A stretch of DNA of 32,102 nt from NCBI GenBank assembly GCA_022822275.1, contig JAJEBZ010000275.1, positions 1 to 32,102 on the forward strand. Reading direction: 5' to 3'. Shown piece by piece: positions 6,514 through 15,103 of the stretch (position 1 is its first letter; each line of letters starts with the position of its first letter). The translations under genes were made by a program, and so were the position numbers. The notes under the pieces were generated by a model, which was not told the DNA's origin, did not search any database, and worked only from the letters and a program-made list of their open reading frames with translations. This DNA comes from Candidatus Poribacteria bacterium (GTDB taxonomy: Bacteria; Poribacteria; WGA-4E; WGA-3G).

Positions 6514-9411
6514 TTACTTCCGTATCAACATCTTACGCGTTGAGGTAAAATCGCCTGCTGTGAACGTATAGAAGTACACACCACTTGCAACATGTTCCCC
6601 TTGTGCATTTCTGCCATCCCAATAGGCTGCACGGCTGCGATGCTCATATATTCCAGCAGCCTTATGACCAAACGACAGCGTTCTTATCAACGTGCCGTTG
6701 ACCGCATAGATATGTATTTTCACCTTAGATGGTTTTGCTAAGTGATACGGTATCCACGTCTCAGGATTAAATGGATTTGGGAAGTTCGCCAAGAGTACTG
6801 TCTTTTTCGGAAGCAAAGTATCAAGTAGTTGTTCAAGAACTGTAATACCTTTCAAGTAAATTGCATCTTTGTTAGCGAGTTGTTTCGCTTCGTCAATCCA
6901 TCTTTGCAGGTTCTCTGTAGTCAAAACAGCTGCAGGGGCTGCAGCTGCAGCTTCTAATGCTGCTATGACCAATGCTAAATCATCACTATTGACAACACCA
7001 TCACCATTTACGTCAGGATTCGGTATTGTTCCATCTGGTGGGGTTGTGCCAATAGTGGCAGCGACTAACACGAGGTCTTCCACATCAACGATACCATTTC
7101 TGTTCACATCCACAGCGATTTGCGTTTCCGGCTCCATACCAATAGCAGAAAAAGTTGCCCATGATACAATACCTTCTCCTCTAACTCGTACAGTATTCCA
7201 CCCGGGTGTCCAACCCAGCATTAACTTAGTTTGCGCTCTACCATCAGCATCGGTTGTGGCAGTCGAAGAAGTGAGTTGTCCGTTACCAGACTCCACAGTA
7301 AAGGTTATCGATATGCCTTCCATGGGTTCACCGTTCTCACTCTGTGCCTCAACAACGAAAGGAGATGAAAGGACTGATCCAACAGAACCTTCCTGATTAT
7401 TTCCAGAGACCTTATAGAGTGCTGGATGGGCTCCGTTGTCAAACGATACCTCAGTGCCTTTTGCCTGCATTGCAGGGATATGTGTGTTAATAGAATCGTA
7501 GCTAAGCGGATTGCCGCTAAGGGTTAAATGTCTAATGTTTAACGCTACCAGAGGAGACACATCCGATACATTGTTGTTCCCAAGATTCAAATGACTCAGT
7601 ATTGTCATATCCGCAAGGGGTGATACATCTGATATATTGCTGCCCCAAAGATTCAAGATCGTCAGTTTTGTCATGTCTTTGAGGAGGAACACTTCCGAGA
7701 TATTGTTGACATTAAGATTCAATGCTCTCAGATTGTGTGCGTGTTCAAGCCCGGTGAGGTCTGTTATTCTGCTATTCTCAACTATAAGCCGTGTTAAATC
7801 TAACATCGCGTGTGTTGTAAGAGTTTGACTTGAAGATAGATTGAGAACTTGCCGCACTGCCAACGCTAAAGCAGCGTCCGAAATGGAGACGGTTTGGGGC
7901 GGCGGTAACAAAGAGATAACATCAATCGGAAACTTCTCCAAGCTCCATGTGAAGTTGCCATGTACATCAATAGCCATAAGGGATACAGACTTATTATTCG
8001 GTGCCAAATCGGTAACAAATTCAACCGTGGTATTTGTGCTTCCGTTTAATACTTTACAACTAAGCAATTCAGGAAAGCCATAAGCCGCGCTTGAGGTATC
8101 AAGGGTGGGTGTGAGGAGCTGTGCCTGATGGAGCCCATCGGGATCAGTCACTTCAAAACGGAGGCGGATTGCATTGGGCGGCGCAGCGAGGCTGGGTGGA
8201 AGCATCTTGATTGTTGCACCTTGATTCTTATTAAAAGCAGTTTGATCTGTCCTAAAGGCAGGGTTCATATTCAACAATTCTGCGGCACATTTAGAGAGTC
8301 CATCTTGCCAGCCACTATAAGACATAATGTAGGCAGGACCGCGGAAATCGTGGTGCAATCCAAAGGCATGTCCGAGTTCATGTGCAATGACCGACCAACT
8401 CCAACAGTAGATGTCTGCCCATCCATAAACTCCATTACCGTGACCTCGTCCGCATACAGACTCCGTTATCCCTGCTATCATATTGACATTGATAATTCTC
8501 TTATAGGTAAAATCAAACGCTTGTTGACTTCCTCCTTCCCAGGGAAAGAGATTGTTCTGATAATATGCAGCAGTAGATTTCCCGACTACATGATGGACCA
8601 CGGCGTTTCCGCTGGCATCGGTTTCAAACTGAAATGTTTTCCTACCGAACCCGTGACGTTCCATCTCGTCCGCGTAGAAACGTTGGACTTTCTTTATTAA
8701 CGCGTCAATTTCCGCGTCTGCGTCGGGACGGAGTGCCGTGTCGCTTGCGCGGAAGTAGACGAGTTTCACTATTGTCCTCTGGACTTGTTGCGTTGGCTGT
8801 GGTCGACTACTAATAAAGACATCCATGCCCATACCGTCGTGTCCGAGTTCACTCATCTTAATCATTAGGAGATTGTCACCCGCTACAAAGTTTACTTTGA
8901 ACTCATTTAGGAACCTGTCAGGAAATCTATTCACAAGAACGACCTTTCCATTGAGCCAAACCTTGATAGCGTCTGTAAATCTACCATCATCACCATTACC
9001 GTAGAATTGCATCGTAATATCATTCCATGCTGTCTCACATCTTAACGTAAACAGCGCGTAGCACGAATGGTCTTTTATGTTTCCGGTTGTCAAACCTATT
9101 CGATTGAGACACTCATTGATATTATTGTTTGAGAGGGCCACAAGCCGCCCAAGTGTCCAGGCGTAATTTCCAACCTTATCCCCTTCTCTTGCACCGTTAG
9201 CTGCGACATCGGCTTCAGTGACAGCACCGCCGCTTGCAACAGCGAGCGAATCAATATCTATGGATGCTGTCCCACCTTGCCCAGGTTCGGTGGGGGCGAT
9301 CATCCATAGCCAGGGACCCCCGCTCATTGTTGTTAGTGCATGTGCGAAATGCGGTATGAAAAAAAGTGCTATAAGACATATAAATCCAATTGAAATTAGT
9401 TTTTTATTCAT
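6514..9411 (-). CDS. Secreted metzincin-type metalloprotease with LRR, dockerin and sorting domains
   Basis: A 965-residue exoprotein. Order: signal peptide (1-25, ending HFAHA); a beta-sandwich-like domain to about 208 (GPWLWMIAPTEPGQGG, then IKVWLNGKVV); a zinc peptidase region with HELGHAFGLHH at 344-354, which fits the metzincin pattern HExxHxxGxxH, followed by the Met-turn-like IMSYSGW; a beta-rich segment to about 505; leucine-rich repeats of the NISDVSPL type (about 540-650); an Ig-like/Big domain (about 660-760); two calcium-loop dockerin repeats (DVNRNGIVDVEDL and DVNGDGVVNSDDL, about 766-825); and a C-terminal region from about 873 with NFPNPFNPETWIPY and GVYFYTF, ending TRKMLIRK, like type IX sorting domains. 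AGGAGGG precedes the ATG. It is 41 bp after its paralogue and probably a tandem duplicate. It likely degrades or binds an extracellular protein or glycoprotein; the target is unknown. Confidence 0.88.
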   Translation of the reverse strand: MNKKLISIGFICLIALFFIPHFAHALTTMSGGPWLWMIAPTEPGQGGTASIDIDSLAVASGGAVTEADVAANGAREGDKVGNYAWTLGRLVALSNNNINECLNRIGLTTGNIKDHSCYALFTLRCETAWNDITMQFYGNGDDGRFTDAIKVWLNGKVVLVNRFPDRFLNEFKVNFVAGDNLLMIKMSELGHDGMGMDVFISSRPQPTQQVQRTIVKLVYFRASDTALRPDADAEIDALIKKVQRFYADEMERHGFGRKTFQFETDASGNAVVHHVVGKSTAAYYQNNLFPWEGGSQQAFDFTYKRIINVNMIAGITESVCGRGHGNGVYGWADIYCWSWSVIAHELGHAFGLHHDFRGPAYIMSYSGWQDGLSKCAAELLNMNPAFRTDQTAFNKNQGATIKMLPPSLAAPPNAIRLRFEVTDPDGLHQAQLLTPTLDTSSAAYGFPELLSCKVLNGSTNTTVEFVTDLAPNNKSVSLMAIDVHGNFTWSLEKFPIDVISLLPPPQTVSISDAALALAVRQVLNLSSSQTLTTHAMLDLTRLIVENSRITDLTGLEHAHNLRALNLNVNNISEVFLLKDMTKLTILNLWGSNISDVSPLADMTILSHLNLGNNNVSDVSPLVALNIRHLTLSGNPLSYDSINTHIPAMQAKGTEVSFDNGAHPALYKVSGNNQEGSVGSVLSSPFVVEAQSENGEPMEGISITFTVESGNGQLTSSTATTDADGRAQTKLMLGWTPGWNTVRVRGEGIVSWATFSAIGMEPETQIAVDVNRNGIVDVEDLVLVAATIGTTPPDGTIPNPDVNGDGVVNSDDLALVIAALEAAAAAPAAVLTTENLQRWIDEAKQLANKDAIYLKGITVLEQLLDTLLPKKTVLLANFPNPFNPETWIPYHLAKPSKVKIHIYAVNGTLIRTLSFGHKAAGIYEHRSRAAYWDGRNAQGEHVASGVYFYTFTAGDFTSTRKMLIRK

Positions 9412-9452
9412 GCATACCCTCCTATTCCACTATAAATGCGGTCCATCCTGAT

Positions 9453-12428
9453 TCACTTCCGTATCAGCATTTTACGCGTTGAGGTGAAATCGTCTGCTGT
9501 GAACGTATAGAAGTACACACCACTTGCAACATGTTCCCCTTGTGCATTCCGTCCATCCCAATATGCTGCATGTGTCTGATGTTCATATTTCCCAGCAGCT
9601 TTTTGTCCCAACGATAATGTCCGTACCAACGTGCCATCAACTCCATAGATATGTATTTTCACCTTAGATGGTTTTGCTAAATGAAAAGGTATCCATGTTT
9701 CAGGATTAAATGGATTTGGGAAGTTCGCCAAGAGCACTGTCTTTTTAGGTAGCAAAGTAGACAGCAACTGCTCAAGTGCTGTAATACCTTTCAAGTAAAT
9801 TTCATCTTTGTTAGCGAGTTGCTTCGCTTCGTCAATCCATCTTTGAAGATTTTCAGCAGTCATAGCAACAGCAGGTGCTGCGGCAGAATTTTCTAATGCT
9901 GCCATGACCAACGCTAAATCACCACTATTGACAACGCCATCACCGTTTACGTCAGGATTCGGTATTACATCTTTTGGAGGTGTTGTACCCAAACTTGCTG
10001 CAACAAGGACAAGGTCCTCCACATCAACCTGACCATCTCTATTGACATCTTCTAAGGTTTGAGCTAAGAGTGACGTAGCATTTGCAGTAAAAAATAGTGA
10101 TGAGGCAATACCGTCGGCCGTTACGTGAACTGTGTTGCTACCTTCATGCCATCCAAGCAAGTGGTATGTCTGTCCTCTGCCGTTGGTATCAGTTTTAGTC
10201 GTAGCATTTGTCAGTTGACCACCACCGTTTTTAATTGAAAACTGGACTGTTAGATCGGAGATTGGATTACCTTTCTCATCTTGTGCTTCTACGAGAAGCG
10301 GTGATGGCAGTACAGTACCAGCCATTGCTTCTTGGTTGTCACCGGATATTTTCAGTATTGCAGGATGTGTAACATTGTCGTAACTAACAATAATACCATT
10401 TTCTTTAAGAATAGGGATTTGCACATGCACAGAATTGTAACTCAATGGATTATGGTTTAGGTTTAAACCTAAACCATCAAATCCAGGGCCTATTAAATTT
10501 AGCATAACAATCGGTGATATATCTGAAATCCGATTGCCATAAAGCCCTAAATACGTCAATTTTTTCAATCTACGAAGATGTGTTATATCTGAAATACTGT
10601 TTCTGCTTAGATATAGCTGTCTGAGATTTAAACCATGTTCAATTCCAGTGAGCTCTGTGATGTTTTGTCCAGAGGCACTCAGGGTTCTTAAATCCCACAT
10701 TAAATGTGTGGTAACTTCTTCATCCTGATGGATGTTTAGGGATTTTCGAATAGCAGCAGATAGATTTGGATCGGGGATAGACACCACTTTTGGCGGAGGT
10801 AGCAGCGAGGTAACATTGATCGGAAACTTCTCAAGGTGCCATGTGAAGTTGCCATGTACATCAATAGCCATAAGGGATACAGACTTATTAGTCGGTGTCA
10901 AATCGGTAGTGACAAATTCAACCGTGGTATCTGTACTTCCGTTTAATGATTTACAACTAATCAATTCAAAGAATCCAATAGCTAAGCCTGGGGTAACAGA
11001 GGGTGTGAGGAGTTGTACCTGGTGAAGTCCATCCGGATCAGTTACCTTAAAGTGGAGGCGGATAGCATTTGGATGCGAGTCAAGAGTTGGTGAAAGCATT
11101 TCTGTTTTTGTAGGTTCGTCCTCGGTCCTTCTGCCGGGATTGAAGGTACTATGGACATCTAACCATTCAGCTGCACAATGGGAAAGTTGAGGGTTTATTT
11201 TGGAACCGTAGGACATGATGTAGTTATAGCTGCCGATGCGGAAATCGTGTTTCAATCCGAAGGCGTGTCCGAGTTCATGGGCAATGACCTTCCAATTCCA
11301 GCACCCATGCGAAAAGTAGATACTTGCGAAACCACTTTCCCTACCTCCGGCACTCCCGAGACCACACTTTCCTTGAGTTTGGTCGTCGTCCATATAGACA
11401 AAGAAACCCTTGCGGGTATTGTGAATCGGTTCACGATGCACCACGGTGTTCCCACTTGTATCTACTTCAATCTGAAAAGTTTTTCTACCGAATCCGTGGC
11501 GTTCCATTTCATCGGCAAAGAAACGTTGCGTCTCCTTGATTAATGCATCAATTTCTGCATCAACATTCGGGCGAGGTGGACTGCCAGGTAAGGGTCTGTA
11601 GACGACATAGACTATCGGACGCAGAATATCTGGGTCTTGAATTTGCCCATCATCGCTGCTAACACCGCTAACGGTTTCAATACCAACATAACTGCTAACG
11701 GTATCAATACCGACGAACATGTTCCACCAATCGCTTCGGTCACTCACTTTAACCATGAGGAGATTGTCACCTGCTACCAAGTTTATTGGAAACGTATCTT
11801 CAAAACCAAGATGCCCTCTAAATACAGAGTTATTATAGACAACTTCTCCATTGAGCCAGACCTTGATAGCGTCACTACTGCCGACGCTCATCGGTACACT
11901 GTTTTTGGCAGTGTCGGATTTAAATGTAAATAGCGCGTAAGACGAATGGTCATCCACGTTTCCATGTGTCAGTCCGATCCGAGTGAGGCAATCATTGATA
12001 TTATCTGCGCCAGTAGAATCAATCACGGCGGAAATCTGCCCAAGCGTCCATGCGTAATTTCCAACCTTATCCCCTTCTCTTGCACCGTTAGCTGCGACAT
12101 CGGCTTCAGTGACAGCACCGCCGCTTGCAACAGCGAGCGAATCAATATCTATGGATGCTGCCCCACCTTGCCCAGGTTCGGTAGGGGCGATCATCCACAG
12201 CCAAGGGCCTGTGATTTTTTCTTGTGCATGCGCGAAAAGCGGTAACAAAAAAAGTGCTATGAGACATATAAATCCAACAGGACTTACGCATTTTCTCTTA
12301 AAGTCCCCTTGATAAGGGGGATTTAGGGGGTTAAATCGGTAAAATAACGATTTTTTAACCCCCCTAACCCCCCTTATCAAGGGGGGAATGTGTAAGTCCT
12401 GTCCAATTGAAAATAGTTTTCTATTCAT
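9453..12428 (-). CDS. Secreted metzincin/LRR/dockerin protein with a repeat element in its signal region
   Basis: A 991-residue paralogue of the next gene downstream, with the same domain order: N-terminal beta-sandwich-like domain, zinc motif HELGHAFGLKH at 384-394 with IMSYGSK, LRR segment, Ig-like segment, dockerin pair from about 793, and a C-terminal sorting domain from about 900 ending TRKMLIRK. After MNRKLFSIG the frame runs through 43 extra residues before resuming at FICLIALFLLPLFAHAQ, which matches the paralogue's signal peptide. The extra residues are coded by a 124-bp palindromic element plus a 5-bp duplication. GGAGGG precedes the ATG at 12428. I see no credible in-frame start between the element and the hydrophobic core. 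The protein would therefore be exported with a signal peptide whose n-region is about 52 residues long, or its export may be impaired. Confidence 0.87.
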   Translation of the reverse strand: MNRKLFSIGQDLHIPPLIRGVRGVKKSLFYRFNPLNPPYQGDFKRKCVSPVGFICLIALFLLPLFAHAQEKITGPWLWMIAPTEPGQGGAASIDIDSLAVASGGAVTEADVAANGAREGDKVGNYAWTLGQISAVIDSTGADNINDCLTRIGLTHGNVDDHSSYALFTFKSDTAKNSVPMSVGSSDAIKVWLNGEVVYNNSVFRGHLGFEDTFPINLVAGDNLLMVKVSDRSDWWNMFVGIDTVSSYVGIETVSGVSSDDGQIQDPDILRPIVYVVYRPLPGSPPRPNVDAEIDALIKETQRFFADEMERHGFGRKTFQIEVDTSGNTVVHREPIHNTRKGFFVYMDDDQTQGKCGLGSAGGRESGFASIYFSHGCWNWKVIAHELGHAFGLKHDFRIGSYNYIMSYGSKINPQLSHCAAEWLDVHSTFNPGRRTEDEPTKTEMLSPTLDSHPNAIRLHFKVTDPDGLHQVQLLTPSVTPGLAIGFFELISCKSLNGSTDTTVEFVTTDLTPTNKSVSLMAIDVHGNFTWHLEKFPINVTSLLPPPKVVSIPDPNLSAAIRKSLNIHQDEEVTTHLMWDLRTLSASGQNITELTGIEHGLNLRQLYLSRNSISDITHLRRLKKLTYLGLYGNRISDISPIVMLNLIGPGFDGLGLNLNHNPLSYNSVHVQIPILKENGIIVSYDNVTHPAILKISGDNQEAMAGTVLPSPLLVEAQDEKGNPISDLTVQFSIKNGGGQLTNATTKTDTNGRGQTYHLLGWHEGSNTVHVTADGIASSLFFTANATSLLAQTLEDVNRDGQVDVEDLVLVAASLGTTPPKDVIPNPDVNGDGVVNSGDLALVMAALENSAAAPAVAMTAENLQRWIDEAKQLANKDEIYLKGITALEQLLSTLLPKKTVLLANFPNPFNPETWIPFHLAKPSKVKIHIYGVDGTLVRTLSLGQKAAGKYEHQTHAAYWDGRNAQGEHVASGVYFYTFTADDFTSTRKMLIRK
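12278..12401. mobile_element. 124-bp MITE-like palindromic element inserted in a coding region
   Basis: The ends are inverted repeats, CAGGACTTACGCATT on the left and the complement of CAGGACTTACACATT on the right (one mismatch in 15). The interior can fold into a long hairpin from the two blocks containing CCTTGATAAGGGG and CCCTTATCAAGGGG. It is flanked by the 5-bp direct repeat TCCAA at 12273-12277 and 12402-12406. The paralogue has the uninterrupted sequence ATAAATCCAATTGAAA around 9380-9395, with a single TCCAA at 9385-9389. Element plus duplication is 129 bp, or 43 codons, without a stop in the gene's frame. It encodes no transposase, so it must have been moved by a protein coded elsewhere. 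Confidence 0.9.
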
Positions 12429-12447
12429 GAATACCCTCCACGTAGTT

Positions 12448-13524
12448 TTACTGCAAATCTAATACACACCGAAATCCAACGCTATAGCTCTTGCTTTCTG
12501 GTGGTAGAAAAAAGCGTGTGCTGTTTCGTACATTCTGTTCTGTGGCAAGCCATGAACCCCCACGCAAAACTCTAAACGATTGAACTGTATTAAAACTTTC
12601 GCTAATCTCTTGAGGCGTGTTTGCACCTGAAATTGGGTTAACACCTTCAGAAATAGCATAAAACCCTGCATCATATTCATCAAGGCACCACTCTAAGACG
12701 TTGCCAGCCGTGTCAAACAGTCCGTAATCGTTCTCTGTATAACTGCCGACAGGTGCGGTGAATGTATAACCATCATCCGCTTTCTGGTCTGACCACCAAT
12801 AGATTGACAGATTCCTATCTGCGTAATTGCATCGGTTATTACGTGGTGTGAGGTTTCCCCAAGGATATGTCTTTTCTACCGAACCGCCGCGGGCTGCTTT
12901 TTCCCATTCCGCTTCGGTGGGTAATCTCTTCCCTGCCCATTTTGCATAAGCCATTGCATCGTGCCAACTTACCAAAACGATGGGGTGTTGATCTGTCGGT
13001 GCATAGGGTGCTATTTCTCCCCATTCCGGTTCTCTATGTCCCGTTGTTTCAACAAACTGCCTATATTCACCAACTGTTACCTCATGCATGTCTATGTAGA
13101 ACGTATCTACAAAAACAGAATGCACAGGTTTTTCATCTTCAGCAGCGAATTCTGATTCACTCCCCATCTGAAACTCTCCACTGGGTATCAGTATCATCCC
13201 TTGTGGATTCACTGTATATTCCAAAGTGTGTGATCCATCTGCCCAAGTGAGTTCAATACGAATCTCACCAAGTGGAAAGGGTCCGGTAATCGTAGCTCTT
13301 CTCAAGGGCACATCCACAGTTCCGAGTGAAACGGTCAGGTCTTCTGGTACTGCTGTAAAAAGTACAAGAATAGCCTTGTCAGGATGGATTGTAGAACCGC
13401 TTTTTGGAAGGACAGATTCGAACTTGACGGGACTTGGTTCAACATCCACATCCTCAGAATCAGAACCACAACTAATGAACAATATTATCAAATTCACCAT
13501 AAAGATGTTAAATATTTTCTTCAT
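12448..13524 (-). CDS. Lipoprotein with a formylglycine-generating-enzyme-like (SUMF1) domain
   Basis: A 358-residue protein starting MKKIFNIFMVN, with a lipobox-like LFISCGS that suggests a lipid-anchored cell-surface or periplasmic protein. About 90 residues of Ig-like character follow (FESVLPKSGS to LEYTVNPQ). The rest is a SUMF1/FGE-sulfatase domain: MILIPSGEFQMGSES, the helix VTVGEYRQFV, VSWHDAMAYAKWAG, RLPTEAEWEKAARGG, FDTAGNVLEWCLDEY, FRVLRGGSW and VGFRCVL. True formylglycine-generating enzymes use a cysteine pair in the segment after RGGSW; here that segment (ATEQNVRNSTRFF) has no cysteine, so a structural or ligand-binding role is more likely than sulfatase activation. The ATG at 13524 is preferred over a TTG at 13560 because it begins the signal sequence. 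The gene follows the ECF ATPase closely. Confidence 0.82.
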   Translation of the reverse strand: MKKIFNIFMVNLIILFISCGSDSEDVDVEPSPVKFESVLPKSGSTIHPDKAILVLFTAVPEDLTVSLGTVDVPLRRATITGPFPLGEIRIELTWADGSHTLEYTVNPQGMILIPSGEFQMGSESEFAAEDEKPVHSVFVDTFYIDMHEVTVGEYRQFVETTGHREPEWGEIAPYAPTDQHPIVLVSWHDAMAYAKWAGKRLPTEAEWEKAARGGSVEKTYPWGNLTPRNNRCNYADRNLSIYWWSDQKADDGYTFTAPVGSYTENDYGLFDTAGNVLEWCLDEYDAGFYAISEGVNPISGANTPQEISESFNTVQSFRVLRGGSWLATEQNVRNSTRFFLPPESKSYSVGFRCVLDLQ

Positions 13525-13564
13525 AACCTTTAAAATATCTGATAAATCAAAATGTGTCAAGATA

Positions 13565-15085
13565 TTAAAACGCGAGGGATGCTTGATTTAGGAGTTGTTT
13601 ATTGGCAAAAGCAGCATCGGGTGTACCATCAAATATGGCTTCACCTTGGTCTAATATAAGGACTCGGTTAGCGTATTTACGGGTGAGTTCAATATTGTGC
13701 GTTGCGAAAATTAGGGTTTTGTTTTCTTGAAGGATTTGATTGCAAAGCTGATCCATCATTTGGTGTAGGTGTTGTTGATCTTGGCCAGTGGTGGGTTCAT
13801 CAAGCAGGAATAAATCCGGATGTAGGGAAAACGTTGATGCGACTGCAACTCGTTGTCGTTGTCCGCGCGAAAGTGAATAGGGTGTATCCTTAACTATATC
13901 TGCCAGATTGAATTGAGCGACAGTTTTATCAACACGGTCTATTAGTGATTGAGATTTCATCTTAAGATTTTTAGGTCCGAATGCTATTTCATCCTTGACA
14001 GTTTTGGCTTGTAACAACAGATCTGGGTTTTGAAAGACGATGCCAATTTTGCCAGCCAACTGATGCAGCCTCAGACGTTTCACTGGTTTTCCATCCATCG
14101 TGACTTCTCCAGAAGTAGGTTTCAGTAGACCTGCTATGAGATGAAGCAACGTTGTTTTCCCAGATCCATTTGCTCCCATTATAGAAATTATTTCTCCCCG
14201 CGTTATATCGCATGTTATACCGTTTACTGCTAAATTATTGCTGTTTGGATATTGATATTTGAGATCTCGGACGGTAAGGAGAGAATCGGAGTTTGGCGTT
14301 TTTGTGGCATGTTTAGTTGAAGTGATAATCGGGAAATTATTTTGTTCAGGAACTTGCACACCTAATCGGTGAAAAGCAGAGGTATCTTGGAATGCTTCTG
14401 ATATTGGTAAGTCTAAGCAAATTTGACCTTTATCCATAAGCCAGACTCGGTTGCACAACTCCGCTACCTGTTTGACTTGATGTGTTGCTAAGATAATAGT
14501 TATGCCGATATCAGCATTCAGCTGCTTGACAATATTTAGGATGTCCCTTGTTGCTCGTGGATCAAGATGACTGGTAGGTTCGTCCAATAGCAATACTTGT
14601 GGTTGCATTGCACAAAGCGCAGCAAGTGCGATGCGTTGTTTTTCTCCACCTGAAAGTTCAGAAATGCGTCTACTCTCAAATCCGGGTAAACCTACTTGGT
14701 CTAATGCTAAAGTAATTTGTTGTTTTATTTTATCTGTAGGCAAACCGATATTTTCAAGTCCAAATGCAATTTCATCTTCTACATGTGTGCAGAAAAGTTG
14801 ATCTTCTGGATTTTGGAAAAGGAGGGATACCTGTTGACATGTGGTTGTGAGTGCTTGTGTTGAGATGATTTTCCCATTTAAGCGGACACTACCAGCCAGT
14901 TTACCTGAAGAAGCGTGTGGGATCAGTCCATTTATTGTACGGAGTAATGTTGTTTTTCCGCATCCTGTGGGTCCTGTTAGCAGCAAAAAATCACCGGATG
15001 CGATCTCAGCGTTGATGCTTTTAAGCGTGGGCGTTTCACGACTCGGGTAGGTGAAAAAAAGGTTTTCAATCTGAATTGGCACCAT
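13565..15085 (-). CDS. Fused double ATPase of an ECF-type importer (EcfA-EcfA')
   Basis: A 506-residue protein with two complete ABC ATPase domains in tandem, joined by a linker near residues 235-270. Domain 1 has Walker A GPTGCGKTT (38-46), signature LSGGEKQR, Walker B LLLDEPTSHLD and ATHQ. Domain 2 has Walker A GANGSGKTT (about 303), the divergent signature LSRGQRQR, LFLLDEPTTGQD and ATHN. The N-terminal ENLFFTYP and LKYQYPNSN strands are typical of the cobalt/vitamin ECF ATPases (CbiO/EcfA, or fused YkoD). It should drive uptake of a vitamin or metal with the EcfT protein at 5643-6500 and an S component not seen here. It begins 18 bp after the radical SAM gene's stop. The substrate is open; thiD in the window is not linked closely enough to argue for a thiamine precursor. 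Confidence 0.92.
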   Translation of the reverse strand: MVPIQIENLFFTYPSRETPTLKSINAEIASGDFLLLTGPTGCGKTTLLRTINGLIPHASSGKLAGSVRLNGKIISTQALTTTCQQVSLLFQNPEDQLFCTHVEDEIAFGLENIGLPTDKIKQQITLALDQVGLPGFESRRISELSGGEKQRIALAALCAMQPQVLLLDEPTSHLDPRATRDILNIVKQLNADIGITIILATHQVKQVAELCNRVWLMDKGQICLDLPISEAFQDTSAFHRLGVQVPEQNNFPIITSTKHATKTPNSDSLLTVRDLKYQYPNSNNLAVNGITCDITRGEIISIMGANGSGKTTLLHLIAGLLKPTSGEVTMDGKPVKRLRLHQLAGKIGIVFQNPDLLLQAKTVKDEIAFGPKNLKMKSQSLIDRVDKTVAQFNLADIVKDTPYSLSRGQRQRVAVASTFSLHPDLFLLDEPTTGQDQQHLHQMMDQLCNQILQENKTLIFATHNIELTRKYANRVLILDQGEAIFDGTPDAAFANKQLLNQASLAF

Positions 15086-15103
15086 AATAACAGATGATGA
15101 CCA

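Noticed and set aside
6869-7396. A 175-codon plus-strand open frame opposite the dockerin and Ig-like part
   Set aside because: Its Ser- and Pro-rich product is the typical shadow of the dockerin coding strand; no independent support.
8128-8700. A 190-codon plus-strand open frame within the second exoprotein gene
   Set aside because: It lies fully antisense to a well-supported coding region with a zinc-protease motif, and its product has no recognisable motif or ribosome-binding site.
11178-11543. A 121-codon plus-strand open frame opposite the protease domain of the first exoprotein
   Set aside because: A similar shadow occurs opposite the same domain of the paralogue, as expected from the shared coding strand.
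12278-12428. That the first exoprotein gene is a pseudogene broken by the inserted element
   Set aside because: The frame is kept exactly (43 codons, no stop) and the rest of the gene is intact; loss of export is possible, but the gene is not disrupted as a reading frame.
13525-13560. A longer start (TTG at 13560) for the SUMF1-like lipoprotein
   Set aside because: The added residues would precede a clear MKK-type signal sequence and there is no Shine-Dalgarno site before the TTG.
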